This document shows, piece after piece, positions 11,223 through 23,600 of a DNA stretch of 64,000 nt. The notes beneath the pieces were generated by a model. The model did no database searches. It saw nothing but the letters and a program-made list of their open reading frames with translations, and was not told the origin of the DNA. Positions within the stretch are counted from its first letter, which is position 1, and every line of letters begins with the position of its first letter. This DNA is from Tiliqua scincoides (taxonomy: Eukaryota; Chordata; Lepidosauria; Squamata; Scincidae). Position numbers and translations under genes: made by a program. The stretch is taken from assembly GCF_035046505.1 (NCBI RefSeq), contig NC_089825.1, positions 4,289,063-4,353,062 on the forward strand. The letters run 5' to 3'.

Positions 11223-12611
11223 TCAGGCCGGCAACTTAAACTTCACTTCCACCTGAGCTTGTTTTGCCAAGACCATGATGTCAGAGAGCTTCACGGCCAT
11301 CCTAGCTGCGGCATCCAAATCATCGCAGGCAAGAATTTCCAGCTCACTCTCACTGATGACAGCTTTGGCATCCTTGACCCGAGTGCCTTGCAGTCGGACC
11401 ACAATTGGGATCTTCAGTTCCAAGTCTTTGGCTGCCATGATGATACCCTGCGCAATCACATCGCATCTCATCAGCCCTCCAAAAATGTTGACCAGAATAG
11501 CATGGACCTTTTCGTCCGCTGTGATCAGCTTGAAGGCCGCCGTCACCTGTTCCACTGTCGCTCCACCTCCAACATTCAGGAAGTTGGCCGGGGTGCCGCC
11601 ATGCACTTTGATGATGTCCATGGTGGCCATGGCCAGCCCAGCGCCATTCACCAGGCAGCCGATGTTTCCCTCCAGGCCGATGTAGTTGAGCTCCGCACTC
11701 GCTGCCTCCTGGTCTCGTTCATCCTCCTGGCTCCAGTCCCGCAGGTCAAAGATGCTCTGCTGGCGGAAAGCGGAGTTGCCGTCAAAACTGATCTTGGCAT
11801 CCATGCACATCACCCTTCCGGTCGAATCCTCAACCATGGGATTAATCTCCACCATGGTTGCATCGTATTTAATAAAGAGATTGTACAACTTGACCATATT
11901 GTCGGCCGCCTCGTGCACCAGCGAAGCGGGGAAGCCCATTTTCTGGGCCAGTGCCAGGGCCTGCTTCTTCTTGACACCCTCCACGATATCAATGGGCTCT
12001 TTGAAAATGGCTGTGGGATTCTCCGCAACTACCTCCTCAATGTCAACCCCACCTTGAGAGCTGCCAATCAGGACAGGGCCCTGGAAGGACCTTTCCATCA
12101 TGATGGCAAAGTAATATTCTCTCCTTGGATAGCGGCGCTCGCAGACCAGCACCTGATGGCAGATCCGGCCCTTTTCTCCAGTCTGCTTGGTGAACAGCTT
12201 CTTCCCGATCATTCGAGAAGAGATCTCTCTCACTTCCTCTGGGGAAAAAACTACTCTCACGCCTCCTTTCAGTCCCCCCTCAAATGTCCCTTTTCCACGG
12301 CCACCAGTGAGCACTTGTGCCTTGACGACCAGGTCGTTCATGCCCAAGTCTTTGGCCACTTTGTACGCCTCTTCCGGTGTCCTTGCCACCGCAGCCTTCG
12401 GAACAGAGACGCCAGCCTCCTGCAGGAGCCTCCTACTCAGATATTCGTGCAGAGACAAGTTCCTTTGTTGCGGCGGCTGCTGCGCTTTAAAGTTTTGACT
12501 AGTAGACAGTCCTAGGCGGCTACCAAGCGCCTTGGCAGCAGCACTCAAGGCTCCCTCACAGCCACCTCTTCCCATCATCCTTGCACCTGCTGCCACCTGC
12601 CTGGAGATCAT
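11223..12611 (-). CDS. SUCLA2-like ATP-specific succinyl-CoA synthetase beta, intronless
   Basis: A single uninterrupted frame encodes 462 aa; human SUCLA2 has 463. The first ATG (12609-12611) has the favourable context gccATGa; the frame continues upstream only to a TTG. The N-terminal ~50 residues are rich in R, A and G, as in a mitochondrial presequence, followed by [19 protein letters not shown]. The ATP-grasp part has [20 protein letters not shown] and [20 protein letters not shown]. The metal-binding region is [13 protein letters not shown] with MDAKISFD. The CoA-ligase part has [35 protein letters not shown] and VVRLQGTRV. By eye it aligns almost without gaps to SUCLA2. Vertebrate SUCLA2 is multi-exon, so the lack of introns indicates a retrocopy, but one with no stop or frameshift. 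One odd residue: N replaces the D of the family's NFLDVGGGAT motif. Expected role: succinyl-CoA + ADP + Pi to succinate + ATP in mitochondria, if expressed. Confidence 0.93.
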   Translation of the reverse strand: MISRQVAAGARMMGRGGCEGALSAAAKALGSRLGLSTSQNFKAQQPPQQRNLSLHEYLSRRLLQEAGVSVPKAAVARTPEEAYKVAKDLGMNDLVVKAQVLTGGRGKGTFEGGLKGGVRVVFSPEEVREISSRMIGKKLFTKQTGEKGRICHQVLVCERRYPRREYYFAIMMERSFQGPVLIGSSQGGVDIEEVVAENPTAIFKEPIDIVEGVKKKQALALAQKMGFPASLVHEAADNMVKLYNLFIKYDATMVEINPMVEDSTGRVMCMDAKISFDGNSAFRQQSIFDLRDWSQEDERDQEAASAELNYIGLEGNIGCLVNGAGLAMATMDIIKVHGGTPANFLNVGGGATVEQVTAAFKLITADEKVHAILVNIFGGLMRCDVIAQGIIMAAKDLELKIPIVVRLQGTRVKDAKAVISESELEILACDDLDAAARMAVKLSDIMVLAKQAQVEVKFKLPA

Positions 12612-12770
12612 GGCGACAGCCCTGCCTTCCCCTCTCCAGCTTTGTTTCCTCCCCTCCTTCTCCAACAGATCTTTCAACTGCCCTTTTTAAAAACAAGTCC
12701 CTGAAGTTCCTTCTCCAACTGCTAGCCAATGTTCTTTCTCCACCGCCTTCCCATTGGCCAGTGCAAAGGT
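12612..12770 (-). promoter_or_regulatory. Putative promoter of the SUCLA2-like retrogene
   Basis: On the minus strand a CCAAT box lies at 12753-12757, an inverted CCAAT at 12726-12730, and the AT block TTTTTAAAAA at 12684-12693, about 75 nt before the ATG. CCAAT pair, TATA-like box and start codon are in a promoter-like order. A start site was not located. Confidence 0.45.
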
Positions 12771-13029
12771 TCTGTGGCAGCATCACCTCCCTCTCCCAGG
12801 GATTTGGAGTTGCCGAACTCAGGACTGGGCAGAGGAGGTTGAAGGGATGGGAGGGAGCACAGGTGGATCACTGATGCAGTGGAATGCCAGCCACCAGCAA
12901 CCTGGGTGGAGGCACTCCAGCAAGCTCTCGTGATGTGGAGCCTCAGGGATAATAGTGCAAACAAACAGCCCTTCTCGGGGGACCTGTATGTAGGCACTTC
13001 TATGCAAATGCTGAAGTCTCTGTGCTAAG

Positions 13030-13670
13030 GTGGGGAACTTGGCAAAACATGGATACTGTGGGCATAACAGAAACCCAGTGGAACGCAGAGACCCAGTGGG
13101 ATGCTGCAGTCCCAGGCGTTCAACAGGAGAGATGGGGAGCGGCGTGTTGGAGGTGGGGTGGCCATCTATGTCAAAGAAGGGGTAGAATCCAGCAGAGATT
13201 GAAGGCTGGTCCGACTCCACCATAGAATCACTGTGGGTGAAGTTACCAGGCCCAAGGAGTGATGTAACAGAGGGAGCACCTGAAGGAACCTGGTGGTGAG
13301 GAGACATATCAGGGGCCATCAAAGAGAGGCAGGGCTGCTATCATAGGAGACTTCAATTGTCCTGATATTGGCGGGATTAACTTTTGCTCCAGTCATGAAA
13401 GAGAGACCGGATTTCTTGATACGCTAAATTACTGCACCTTAGAGCAGCTAGAGGACATGTGACCCTGTCCTCTAGCTTACGTTGTGTGATACTCAGGACC
13501 TGGTTAGGGACATAAATGTTACAGAACCTCTAGGGAGCAGTGATGTTGCTGCAATCCATTTCACCATGCATGTCAGGGGGAAGTGCCAAGCAAATCTGGC
13601 ACAAAAACCAAAGGGTGGATTTCTCAAAATGAGACTAGTTAGAAAGACTTCAGTGGTCTTCTGCAGTGTC
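13030..13670 (+). mobile_element. CR1-superclade LINE fragment, endonuclease region
   Basis: The frame from 13052 reads VGITETQWN, typical of the APE endonuclease of CR1-like LINEs. It is followed, with frame breaks, by GGVAIYVKEGVES (near 13148), a GDFNCPDI-like stretch (near 13345-13370) and EPLGSSDVAAI (near 13525). Several frameshifts and stops make it a dead fragment without its RT. Confidence 0.7.
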
Positions 13671-13783
13671 TTCGTCTCTCACGGGGATTGAGAGGAGGGA
13701 ATTGTGAGCAGAGAAGCTGCTTTCCCCCAAACCATGAGAAGGAAGCAGGGGTCACAGGAAAACGCAGGGACCTGTCCCCACCG

Positions 13784-13874
13784 CAACTGGCTTTGGGATC
13801 CTGTTGCTGAGCAATTTAGCATCTGGAACAGTTTGATGCTAAAGAGCTCAGCAACAGGATCCCAAAGCCAGTTG
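13784..13874. repeat. Near-perfect 40-bp inverted repeat (hairpin)
   Basis: The left arm 13784-13823 and right arm 13835-13874 are reverse complements over 40 positions with only two adjacent mismatches. They are separated by an 11-nt loop (13824-13834). The left arm begins caactggctttgggatcctg; the right arm ends with its complement. I see no longer element around it. It could be a short fold-back element, a recent inverted duplication, or a small-RNA precursor if transcribed. Confidence 0.9.
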
Positions 13875-13879
13875 AACAA

Positions 13880-16535
13880 CTTCTGCCCCAGGAGAGGAAA
13901 GATGGACAGGTCCTTGGAGCTGTCTGGTTCAGTCAGGTGGACCAAAGAGCTGCACATTCAGCTGTCCAGAGTCATGCCTTCTCAGCCTAACCTACCTTGC
14001 AGGGTTGTTGTCAGGGCAGAAAAGAAAGAACCATGTACAGCACCTTGAACTTCTTGGAGAATTGTGGAGAATAAGCATAATGATTCCACAAAAGACCTGA
14101 GCACTCTTGCACAGCCACCTGGTCTTGCACATGCACAACAGTCCTGTGAGGCAGGATAGGCTGAGAGGCAGTGACTGGTGGGGAGAGGAGTTCGCACCCA
14201 CTTTGCCCATTTGCATCTTGCACTCCACCTGTTGCACCACTCTGTCTTTGTGCATGGTGTAAACAAGACCCTCCTACCCGATCTTCTGTCTGGCTCTTAG
14301 CATCAAATCTGTTTAGCATCTACATTGCTCCTCTCAGCAGAACGGCCCGGCCCTCTGGCTGTGTGCAGAGGCCCTGTGCCCTGGAGAAGCCATCTGAATG
14401 ACAGCTCTCCCAAGGGCAAACCCACTGGTGCCGGGTGGTGGGCAAAGGAATTGCCATGCAGCCTGACATTGCCACCTGTTCTCTGGGGACCAGTGTGAAG
14501 TGGCTTTAGCCCTGGGCTAGCGGGCACCACAAGAGCCCAGCCGCTGTGCGCAGGTGCCCTGCGAGGATTGCAGATATGGGATTCCACAGGGCCAGCCTAG
14601 CTCTGTAGTCCGTGTGACTGCAGGTGCCACAAAAGTCCCCTTGTGTGGAGCACTGTTTGGTTGCTGGGTGACCCAGTGCTGAAGGGACAGGCAAGGCAGA
14701 GGGAACGCCCTATGCCTAGTGGGGGGTGAGGACATGACTGTGCTCTTCAAACCCATGACAGGCTGCCACAGGGACAAGGGCAGATTTGCTGCCCAGAGGG
14801 TGGGATGGGATCTCAGGGGCTCATTCAGGATGCGGCTGCGCTACAGTCGCTTGCATTTGACCACTTTTTTGCACAGCTGCAGGGCATGCACCCCAGAAGT
14901 GTGCATGTCACACCCCACCAGCACACTGGGCATCAGTTGCCTTAATCACATCACGGGGGTGACCTGCCCACACTATGTACCGTTTAATCACTAATTCAAC
15001 AGTGCACGTACTCAATCACGTGATCAAACAACAATCACATCATTCGCTGCCTGGGTATGCCAAGAGATGGTCACCACTGCAGGCATGACTGCCTAAAAGC
15101 AACACAGGGAAGGAGGATGGTGCCCAGCCAAGATCTGGGCTTGATGCTGCCCCTTTGCACCCAGCCAGCCTTCCACGACTCACAGGAAGAGCCTTCTACA
15201 AAGACATGCTTCTGATTACATGGTAGTAGAAGGACATGCTTCCAAATGTCCTGCAGGGAAAGGGCTGGACAGGCAAGGGGTGTCCTGCCGGGAGGGGGGG
15301 GGAGTGCAGATTCCTATTGCTAGCCCCAAATGAAGCCAGCTTCCACAAGGTCAGGATGCGAGTAAGAGAAAACTCATGGCTTGTAGCTAGCTTGAGAACC
15401 AAACAGCGGGTGGCCAGCCTCCAAGAACCAGTTGAGCTTCAGCTAAGCCCAGCAGTGCCCAGCCTAGAAGCCAGCCAGTAAGCCAGCTGTTGTGACTGGG
15501 AAGTGGGCCTGGTGAATGCAGAAGACCCAGCCAAAAAGAGAAGGGTGTAGAACAAAGAGGTGGCCCAGAGGGGCTCTGGGTGCTTCCCCTCTGCTCAGCT
15601 TAGACTGGGGACAAACCCCAAGCTCCTGCACCCCGTGATGGGTACTGTCTGGCCAGAGCCCCCACATTCCGGCCCAGCACTGCCCAAGGTTTCCTTTAGG
15701 CTGCTCGGCACCCCTCTGCCTCCGCCCAGAGGTGGGTAGTGGCACAGCACCCAAGTCAGGCCCTGCTGGAAGGAATGCCAGCCTTGAGGTGGGTCATTGC
15801 ATCTTGTGCCTGTCCTGTGTGTTCACCCTCAAGCGTGTCCCTTTTTAGTTTTTAGCCCCCTTGAGGATCTTCCTTTTTTAGTAAGTCACTTGGCCATCTG
15901 TTTCTGCCCAGAACGACTGCCTGCACTCCCTGGTGGACTGGTCAGGCTCAGCCAGCTCAGGGACTGCTGACACCCAGGCTGAGGGACCCTGTGACTGGGC
16001 TTCCCCCCCTCTGATTCACAAACCGTGAGTGCCTGTGGTACTTGGCACTGCGCTGCTCTTCCATGGACTGCTTGCTGAATCTCTTCAGAGTTAACCCACT
16101 AGAGCAGCATGCCTCAACTGGGGGCACGTGCACCACTGGTAGCATGGAAGGTGGTGCCCACTGGTACCCCTGGACTCAAACTGCCCTGCAGCGAGACTGC
16201 GATGCGACATGACAAACAGCAGCAGGCTCTGCTCAGCAGGCAGAGCTCCAGGCCACCATTTTTGCAAGCTTAAAAAACCTTCCCACCTCCTCTGGGCTTC
16301 TCCCAGGGACTGTCATGCTGTGTCTTGCTTCCCAACCTAGAAGTAACGGGATGATGTCACTGCCAGTTACTTCCAGCAGTACTTCCAATAGGTGGACCGT
16401 GCAAAGTGGGAGAAAGCCTGAAAAATGCTGCAAGAGGGCACCCCCCATGATCCTTGCTCCTACTCAAATGCTGCACCATTAGGCTGGCCTGCCATGTCCC
16501 ATTCATGCCAGCATCCCCTCTGCCTCCAACTCAAA
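13880..16535. other. Intergenic stretch without a recognised gene
   Basis: It lies between the SUCLA2-like gene and zinc-finger gene A. Short open frames have no motifs. I recognise no LINE or TIR here. Confidence 0.45.
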
Positions 16536-16544
16536 AGTCTAGTT

Positions 16545-16884
16545 CAGGGGTGTCAAACTCATTTCATACCAAGGGCCAAACAGCATTCACAATGCCTGCT
16601 GAGGGCCGGAAGTGATGTCATTAGGCAGGAAGTGATGCAATTAAACAGGTCATAACCAAAAATAAGCACTTTTTCTCACTTAGGAACTCATCAGCTGCAA
16701 ACGACAGAAGAGAAAGCACACAAAGCTTGATCATATTTCAAGATATGAGACAGCCCAATTTTCAAGTGGTCTGCCCTTATAGCAGTTACACCTCAGCACT
16801 GTTCAGCAGCTGAGAGTCTGAGGGCCACATAAAAAGCTTCCGTGGGCCGCATCCAGCCCCCGGGCCTTATGTTTGACACCCCTG
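16545..16884. mobile_element. hAT (Charlie-like) MITE, 340 bp
   Basis: Terminal inverted repeats start CAGGGGTGTCAAAC at both ends. The subterminal segments resemble the ggccacat/gtgggccgc pair of Charlie-type elements. Flanking 8-mers gtctagtt (16537-16544) and gtccagat (16885-16892) match at 6 of 8 positions, as expected for a hAT target-site duplication. There is no transposase frame. Confidence 0.88.
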
Positions 16885-17195
16885 GTCCAGATTCACTGCA
16901 GATAGAGACGAAGTCTGCTGGTCATCCTGGCAGATCTCCACAGGAGGGTGCTGATGCAGGGCTCCTACTGGCCTGGCCTCTCAAATCCCTGCCTGTTTAC
17001 TGGTTCCCCATTCTCGACAATATTGCACTGCCAAGGATCCCTTCGGTTTCCTGTGGCACCCACAAATCAACATTTCTTGGGTCCTCTCCAGTTCTGCACT
17101 CATCTTTTTCTCTGCTCTTTTGATTATTTCGTTTCCAACATTTTAAGTTTGCAAAGCTCAGGCAATGGCTGCTTCTGCCTTCACTGACAACTCAG

Positions 17196-17201
17196 TTTAT
17201 T
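17196..17201 (-). terminator. Candidate poly-A signal of zinc-finger gene A
   Basis: AATAAA on the minus strand about 450 nt after the stop codon at 17653; it would give a 3' UTR of about 470 nt. Confidence 0.5.
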
Positions 17202-17652
17202 AAAATGTAATCCAGACTCGCACTAGGAGGTTCACTTTATCATTACAGACTTCATTAATGCCCTGCTGTGCCACCCCCTCCCCCCCATAAAAACTACTGG
17301 TCCCAGCAAGGAGTCTTGGCTCCACCTCTGTCCCTGCTGAGTAAGTGCCCCATCTGCTAAACAACCTGAGAGCTGCCCCCCATGTCCATGCTCCTGACTG
17401 CTCCCAGTATCAGTCCGGGGGGGGGGGGCCAAGACCCAGCAGAGCCACACATGAGGCCACAGTCCACCAGTCTGCCAAGGAGTGCCTCTGCTTCAGGCAG
17501 CAAGCCAGGTGTCTGACAGGGAGAAGGAGCTGGCTCCCTGCCACTTGCTTCAGCGGGGTGCTTGTCCTGCCTGCTGATGCTTCACACACCAGCCTGCAAG
17601 AGCCCAGGCTCAAGAAGTTCTTCCAGGAGACCCTTCCCCCACCACCTGGCCA

Positions 17653-20600
17653 CTAAGGGTCCACCACATCCCCCAGCGTGACGTCTGTGTAGCTGGCCTC
17701 CTGCTTGAGCTTCGTCAGGGTCTCCAGGGGCACTGGAAGTGGGGAGCAGGAGAGCAGGAGGGGGTGCATCTGGAGGAAGGAGTCCATGCTCTCCCCACCA
17801 CCCCTGTAGCAGGGCAGCAGGTGGCTATCAGCATGTGCTGCCTGGTGCACCTTCAGCTCCTTCCTTTGGTTGAAGATGGCACCACACTCCGTGCAGGGGT
17901 ACACACGTTCCACTGTGTGGGTGAGGTGGTGAGTGCGCAGGTTCCCCTTGTACTTGAAGCTCTTCCCGCACTCCAGGCAGGTGAAGGGCCGCTCCCCAGT
18001 GTGGATGCGCCGATGCTTCATTAGGGTAGTCTTCAGGTTGAAGGTCTTGCCGCACTCGCCACACACGAAGGGCCGCTCCCCGGTGTGGATGCGCTGGTGC
18101 GTGATGAGGGTGCCCTTACGGTTGAAGCTCTTCCCACACTCCAAGCAGGCAAAGGGCTTCTCGCCCGTGTGGATGCGCTGGTGCTTGATCAGCTCCCCAT
18201 TGTGGCTGAAGCACTTGCCGCAGTCAGTGCAGGCGAAGGGCCGCTCCCCAGTATGGATACGCTGGTGCCGGGTGAGGTCCCCATTGCGGCTGAAGCTCTT
18301 GCCACACTCCGGGCAGCCAAAGGGCCGGTCACCCACATGGATCTTCTGATGCAGGATGAAGGTCTTCTTGGCACAGAAGCCCTTGCCACACTCCCCGCAG
18401 ACAAAGGGCCGCTCGCCCCGGTGGATCTTCTGGTGGGTGATGAAGTTGGCCTTGCGGTTGAAGGCCTTGCCACACTCCTCACACGAGTAGGGTTTCTCGC
18501 CCGTGTGGATGCGCTGGTGGAGGACAAATGTCTGCTTGGAGCAGAAGCTCTTCCCGCAGACGGTACACTCAAAGGGCTTCTCCCCAGTGTGGATGCGCAA
18601 ATGGCGCATCAGGTCCCCCTTCTGGCTGAAGCTCTTCCCACACTCTGTGCAGGGGAAGGGCTTTTCCCCTGTGTGCACCCGCAAATGGGTGATCAGGTTG
18701 CCCCGGTGCTGAAAGCACTTTCCGCACACACTGCAGGCAAAGGGCCGCTCCGCCGCGTGGCTCTTCCCACGCCTGACTGGCTCACTGGCTCCAGGCAGCA
18801 CCTCCTCCCGCAAGCCCCCTTGCCCTCCTTGGGCTGGCGGCCTTTGCCCCAACATCAGCTCTGTGGTTTTCTGCACGCCTGAGTTGCCCCCCTGGCCGGA
18901 CTGAGACCATTGGCTCATGCGGCTTCTGCTCCTGGGCGAGCTCTGGGAAAGGGCTGCATCCCCTCTCTTCTGGACCGGTACTGGCTCTCCTTTCGCACCT
19001 CCAGCTGCCGACGTGCACCAACCTGGCTCAACAGGGCCGCCCACTGTGGAACAAAAGACAAATTCCAATCACAGTTCAGGCAGAAGAGCACAAGGGCATT
19101 CAACCATCGGACTCCAAAAGAGGCCCGCTAAACCACTCAAAGGAGATCTGCAGTGCCAAAAAGCATGTGGGCAGCAGAGGTGCCAGGGAGAGAAATCTGA
19201 TGGTCCCTTGGTGGGCAGCTCCTTTGCCTGCACCCACTGGGGGATGCTGACATTCCTTTTCCTTGGGAAAGATGCCTGGCACATGCCTGGCTCCTGACAG
19301 TCACTTTGGGACAAGGCGCAGCCAGAAAAAGCTTCCTGCGAGGCCGCTTTCAAGGACCAGAGCTGGACTGAATGCATGAGAAGCACCACACAGGAATTAG
19401 CAAAGCTCCAGGCCAGGTGGAGGATCCGGGGTGCCCTGAAAGGTGGCAGAGCAAGAGACAGGCGCACCCAACCCAGGGCTGTGCTCCTGCCTGCAACAAG
19501 GTTTACTCAGAAGGACTCACTGCTTTGTGTTCTGCCCATCTTCCTCACCCATGTCTGTGGCAACCCAGGAGGCTGCCTTCTAGCTAGTCAGACCATGAGG
19601 GCTCTGTCCAGGACTGTTGACAGGAGCCACTGCAGAGGCTCTCTAGGGTCCCAGCAGAGAACCTGCACCTTCTCCAAGATGCTACCAGTACTCTAGCACC
19701 AATCCAGCCCCCCCCCCCGGGACAGCCATTTGCATTCCCCCCCCTACTTGAGTCCTGGAGGTGAGGGGGAAACAGCAAGAATGTGTGGGGTTCTCTCCTG
19801 CTTTTCCTCCAAGCACTACAGCAAAACTAAAACTTCATTCAGTGCTCAGAGAACCAACGGCCCACTGGCCTCTCTGAAAGCCGCCTGCAAACCTCCCCAC
19901 TGGCTCCCACATGCTACGCCCTCGGCTGGGGCAGAGAGGGACTCACTCATCTGAAGGCTGCCAGGAGTGCCTGCTTGGTCCAGGGGGCACCTGAAGTCCT
20001 CCTCCTCCTCTGGCTCCATCTTCACAATCACATCAGGTCGCATATCAGCTGCAGGGAGAAAAGGAAGTGTTGGCTGTGTGTGTCCGCGCGCATGCATGCG
20101 CCAAGAGGTCAAGAGTTAGCGCCACTAGTTATCTGATACAGTAACCCAACCCAAGATTAGTTCTTCCAGCTTGGGATCAAAGTCCCAAACATCCTACCGT
20201 TTACTGATGCTACACAATTAACTTTTTGTGCTTGTTCCTGAGGACAACTGGTGCTGGGGTGGAGTAGGGGAAGAAAAGGCACCTGAGGCCCCCCCCCCCA
20301 ATTATCCCCAGAAGGGTCAGCAAGTCCTCCTGTTTCCTGCCTAGTGCAAGCAACAGCTTGGAGCTTGCTGGGTTTAATTTCTCAGAAGACTGAGTCACAG
20401 CCTCTCGGGAGGGTCTGGCGGGGTGCGAGTTACTGCAGATTTCAGCTCTGTACTCAGGATAAACAAACATACTTGAAAACTGTGGGGTAGCAAAAGGCTG
20501 CAGCATTGCACAGGCTTGCCCCAGTGATCTCCTCTCAGACAGTGAATATCCCAAATGAAGTCGGTCTGCAAAGGCCCAAGACCCTGCACTGACTACTGGA

Positions 20601-23600
20601 TGACCACAAGCCCCTGTGGTGACCATCTCCTACCCAGGACAAGGTGCAACAGACAACCCTAAGACTCCTTTGCAGAGGTCAGACTCTGACAGAGCAAGCA
20701 GGGCAACTTACAGGAGTCAGTGTCATTGCTGGATTCTCCGTCGCTGTAATCCCAGGGCCCTTCATCAAAGGAATCATCCTCAGGCTCCATCTTAATCACA
20801 ATCTCCCTCTTGACACCTGAAAGTTAACCCCAAAATGACACATTCGCATCATTTGTTGTTCTTCAAAGGCGGCTGGACAGACTGATGGAGAAAGAGGCCA
20901 TCACAGGTGACAGTGCATGATGGGCACACACAATGACCAGGCTTTAGAAATGGCCCATCTCCAAATGCCAGATGCAGGAGAGTGGATGCAGAGATCTTGC
21001 TGGCCTGTGTGCCCCCTGAGGCACTTGGTGGCTCCCTGTGAGATGCAGGATGCTGAACTAGATGGGCCTCTGGTCTGATGCAGCAGGGCTCTTCCAATGT
21101 CCTTACTGCTCTGCTCTGTTCTGCGGCCTGCAGGCACAGCTGGTCCCTGGCACCTTTGGCATTTGTCTCAGAATGAACGCATGGATGAAAAGAGGCAGAG
21201 CTATGAACAGGATACAATAGTGCCATCATGCTGCTTTCCACAATCAAGATCAGCTCAAAGCAGATCACAATTGCCCATCATGAAGATTTAGCACGCGCCT
21301 GCAATGTTATCCTTGACGGGGCTTCCACCATCTTAACTGGAACAGACATTAGAGTATCAGCGGGCAGTTTCCCAGGTTCCCTCTCCTTCCTTTTTAAAGA
21401 CTGGGGTGACAACAGCTCTCCTCCAGGGCCTCCCCTGGCACCATGGCCATTTTAAGGGGAAAAGCCGCATATTTTAGTCAGAAGATCAGTAATTTCACAC
21501 TTGGATTCCTGCAGAACCCTTGACTGGATGCCATCTGGGCCTGGTGACATATTGATCTTTGATTTGTCCATTATGCCTGAAATGTCCTCTCTTTTAACCT
21601 CTATGACAAAGGGCACAATCCTATGCATGCCTACTCAGAAGCAAGTCCCATTGTGTTCAATGGGGTTTACTCACAGGAAAGTGTGTATACAATTGCAGCC
21701 TTAATTGTTTAGTCAGGAGGGGCTGTTTAGGCAGTGGTACCTGCTTGAGGTCTTCTGCTGTGAGGATACAAAGGATTTGTTTCTCTGCAATCTCTGTCCC
21801 CCCTCTCCCTCCCTCATCACCCAGAGAGCCAACCGCTTCTCTGGCAGGCTTTGTGCTTCTAACATATCTGAAGCAGCTTTTATTATTCCCCTTAATGCTA
21901 CTGGCCATGTGCTCCTCAAAGTCTTTCTTGGCCTCCTGTACAATCTCATATGCCTTTTGCCAGAGTTTGTGCTCATCACAAATTCTTGAATTCGTAAGAT
22001 GACGCCAAAGCAAAACACAACCACAGCAATCCAAATACAGTTTGGATGCAAAACAGAACACTCATTCCCAGTGGACTGGCATTTGCAGTGAACTGAACCA
22101 TTTCAATCGAAACTGTGGGTTGATAAATACCAGCATCCACTCAGGTGCAAAGGACAAAAGTGCTCTGCTTCCCTAGACAGATACGGAGGAGCTAGGTGGA
22201 CATGCCTGCTGAGCTCAGACCAAAGCCTGGCCCCTACCCACAAGGGCCACCTTGCAGAACCTGTGCTCTCATCAGATAACAGACCCCTGAACACAGAAGA
22301 CCTTCTGCCACAGGGAAGCACTGCCATTCTTGGACAGGAAGGTCAGAGGATGGTGCTCCAGCTCCCCTGCCTCCTCTCAAGAACATACAGGGGGACCAGG
22401 GAGCTGCTTGGAATGGCAGCCGGAACACACTGGCCCAGCAAGCCGCCACCACACCCCCCCATGGAAGGGGGGATTCTGTCCTGATGCTGCCTGGCTATGG
22501 TGCTTTGGGGTGTGTATGTGTTTGATGGGCAGCCAAGGCCAAGCCAACAACTGTGCCCTCCACCCCCAGATGCTGGCTCAGAGAACACAGACTAAGTCTG
22601 CCTAGGAATAAATCACGTTCAGGTCCTGAGAGGTGTGGAGCTGTGCAGACAGCCAAACAGAGAGACGTGGAGCCCCAAAAGTAAGGCCACACCCGTCAGG
22701 GGCACTTGCTGCTTCCAAGTGTTCCAAGCAGAACTGCAAAGTTCTCTGCTCAGAATACAGTTAAGTATGCAAATTGGGCACATATGCAGGCTCTTCACAG
22801 TAAAAGAAATCATTTCATCTGCGACTCTGATTCTCACAAACCCCATGGAACTTAGGAGGCAAAAAAGAATTAATGAAACAGAAAGGCGGGGAGCCGGAGC
22901 CCTGCCACACTTTCCCTTCTAGCCCAAGAGAGCTGCTCTCCTCTCAAACACAAGAGCCTGGCTACTCCCACAGCGACGCTCAACACTCCCTCAAGCAGAT
23001 TAACATGAAGAGCTGGACGGGGCCTTAAAGCCCCTCAATGACGCCCAACCAAGCCTCAGGTGGCACACAGGACTCCAAGCCTCCCAGATGGTGTCTAGTG
23101 GGCAGTAACTGCCACCAGCAGTCTGCACCAATAGACAGCAGTGGCTCTGCAGGGCTCCAGCCAGAGAAGGGTCTCTCCAGCCCCATCTGATGCGTTTACA
23201 GGCCAGCAGGGCTCTGGGCTGACACGGGAGACAAGGGTTGCTCCGAGCCTCCAGGAGAGGCTGGCATGCCCACCCAGCCCTCAAGGGCAGCAGCACAAGG
23301 GCCACTGCCTGCCTGCCAGGACTATCCTCCAACACAGACTGGGCAAGGCCACTCCAGCTTGACTCTCCTTGGGTCCAGCAAACCCCAAGCTGCTCCCAAG
23401 ATGCTCTTTCTGCTCGGAGCACCACCACCCCCGAGGACAGCTTCCTCTCCATCCAGCAATCCACACAACCCAGAAAGCCCCTCCAAGGCATGCCCATTGA
23501 ATGAAAAACTCCTTCCTCCTACAGCAGATGGCCAAGCGGGCAGACATCCAGTCATCTCTTGGTAGTTCCTGTATTTGCCACCTGTATGGAGTCTGGTTGC

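Noticed and set aside
11214-12515. 433-codon open frame on the + strand
   Set aside because: It is antisense to the SUCLA2-like gene, with no recognisable motif; it reflects the codon structure of the real gene.
12612-12677. Longer N-terminus of the SUCLA2-like protein
   Set aside because: The extra 22 codons begin with TTG, not ATG. The first ATG at 12611 has a good context and gives the expected protein length.
13752-13957. Small proteins across the hairpin
   Set aside because: Both strands are open because the arms are inverted repeats; there is no motif.
17933-18882. Repetitive + strand frames opposite gene A
   Set aside because: Antisense shadows of the regular finger repeats; no independent evidence.
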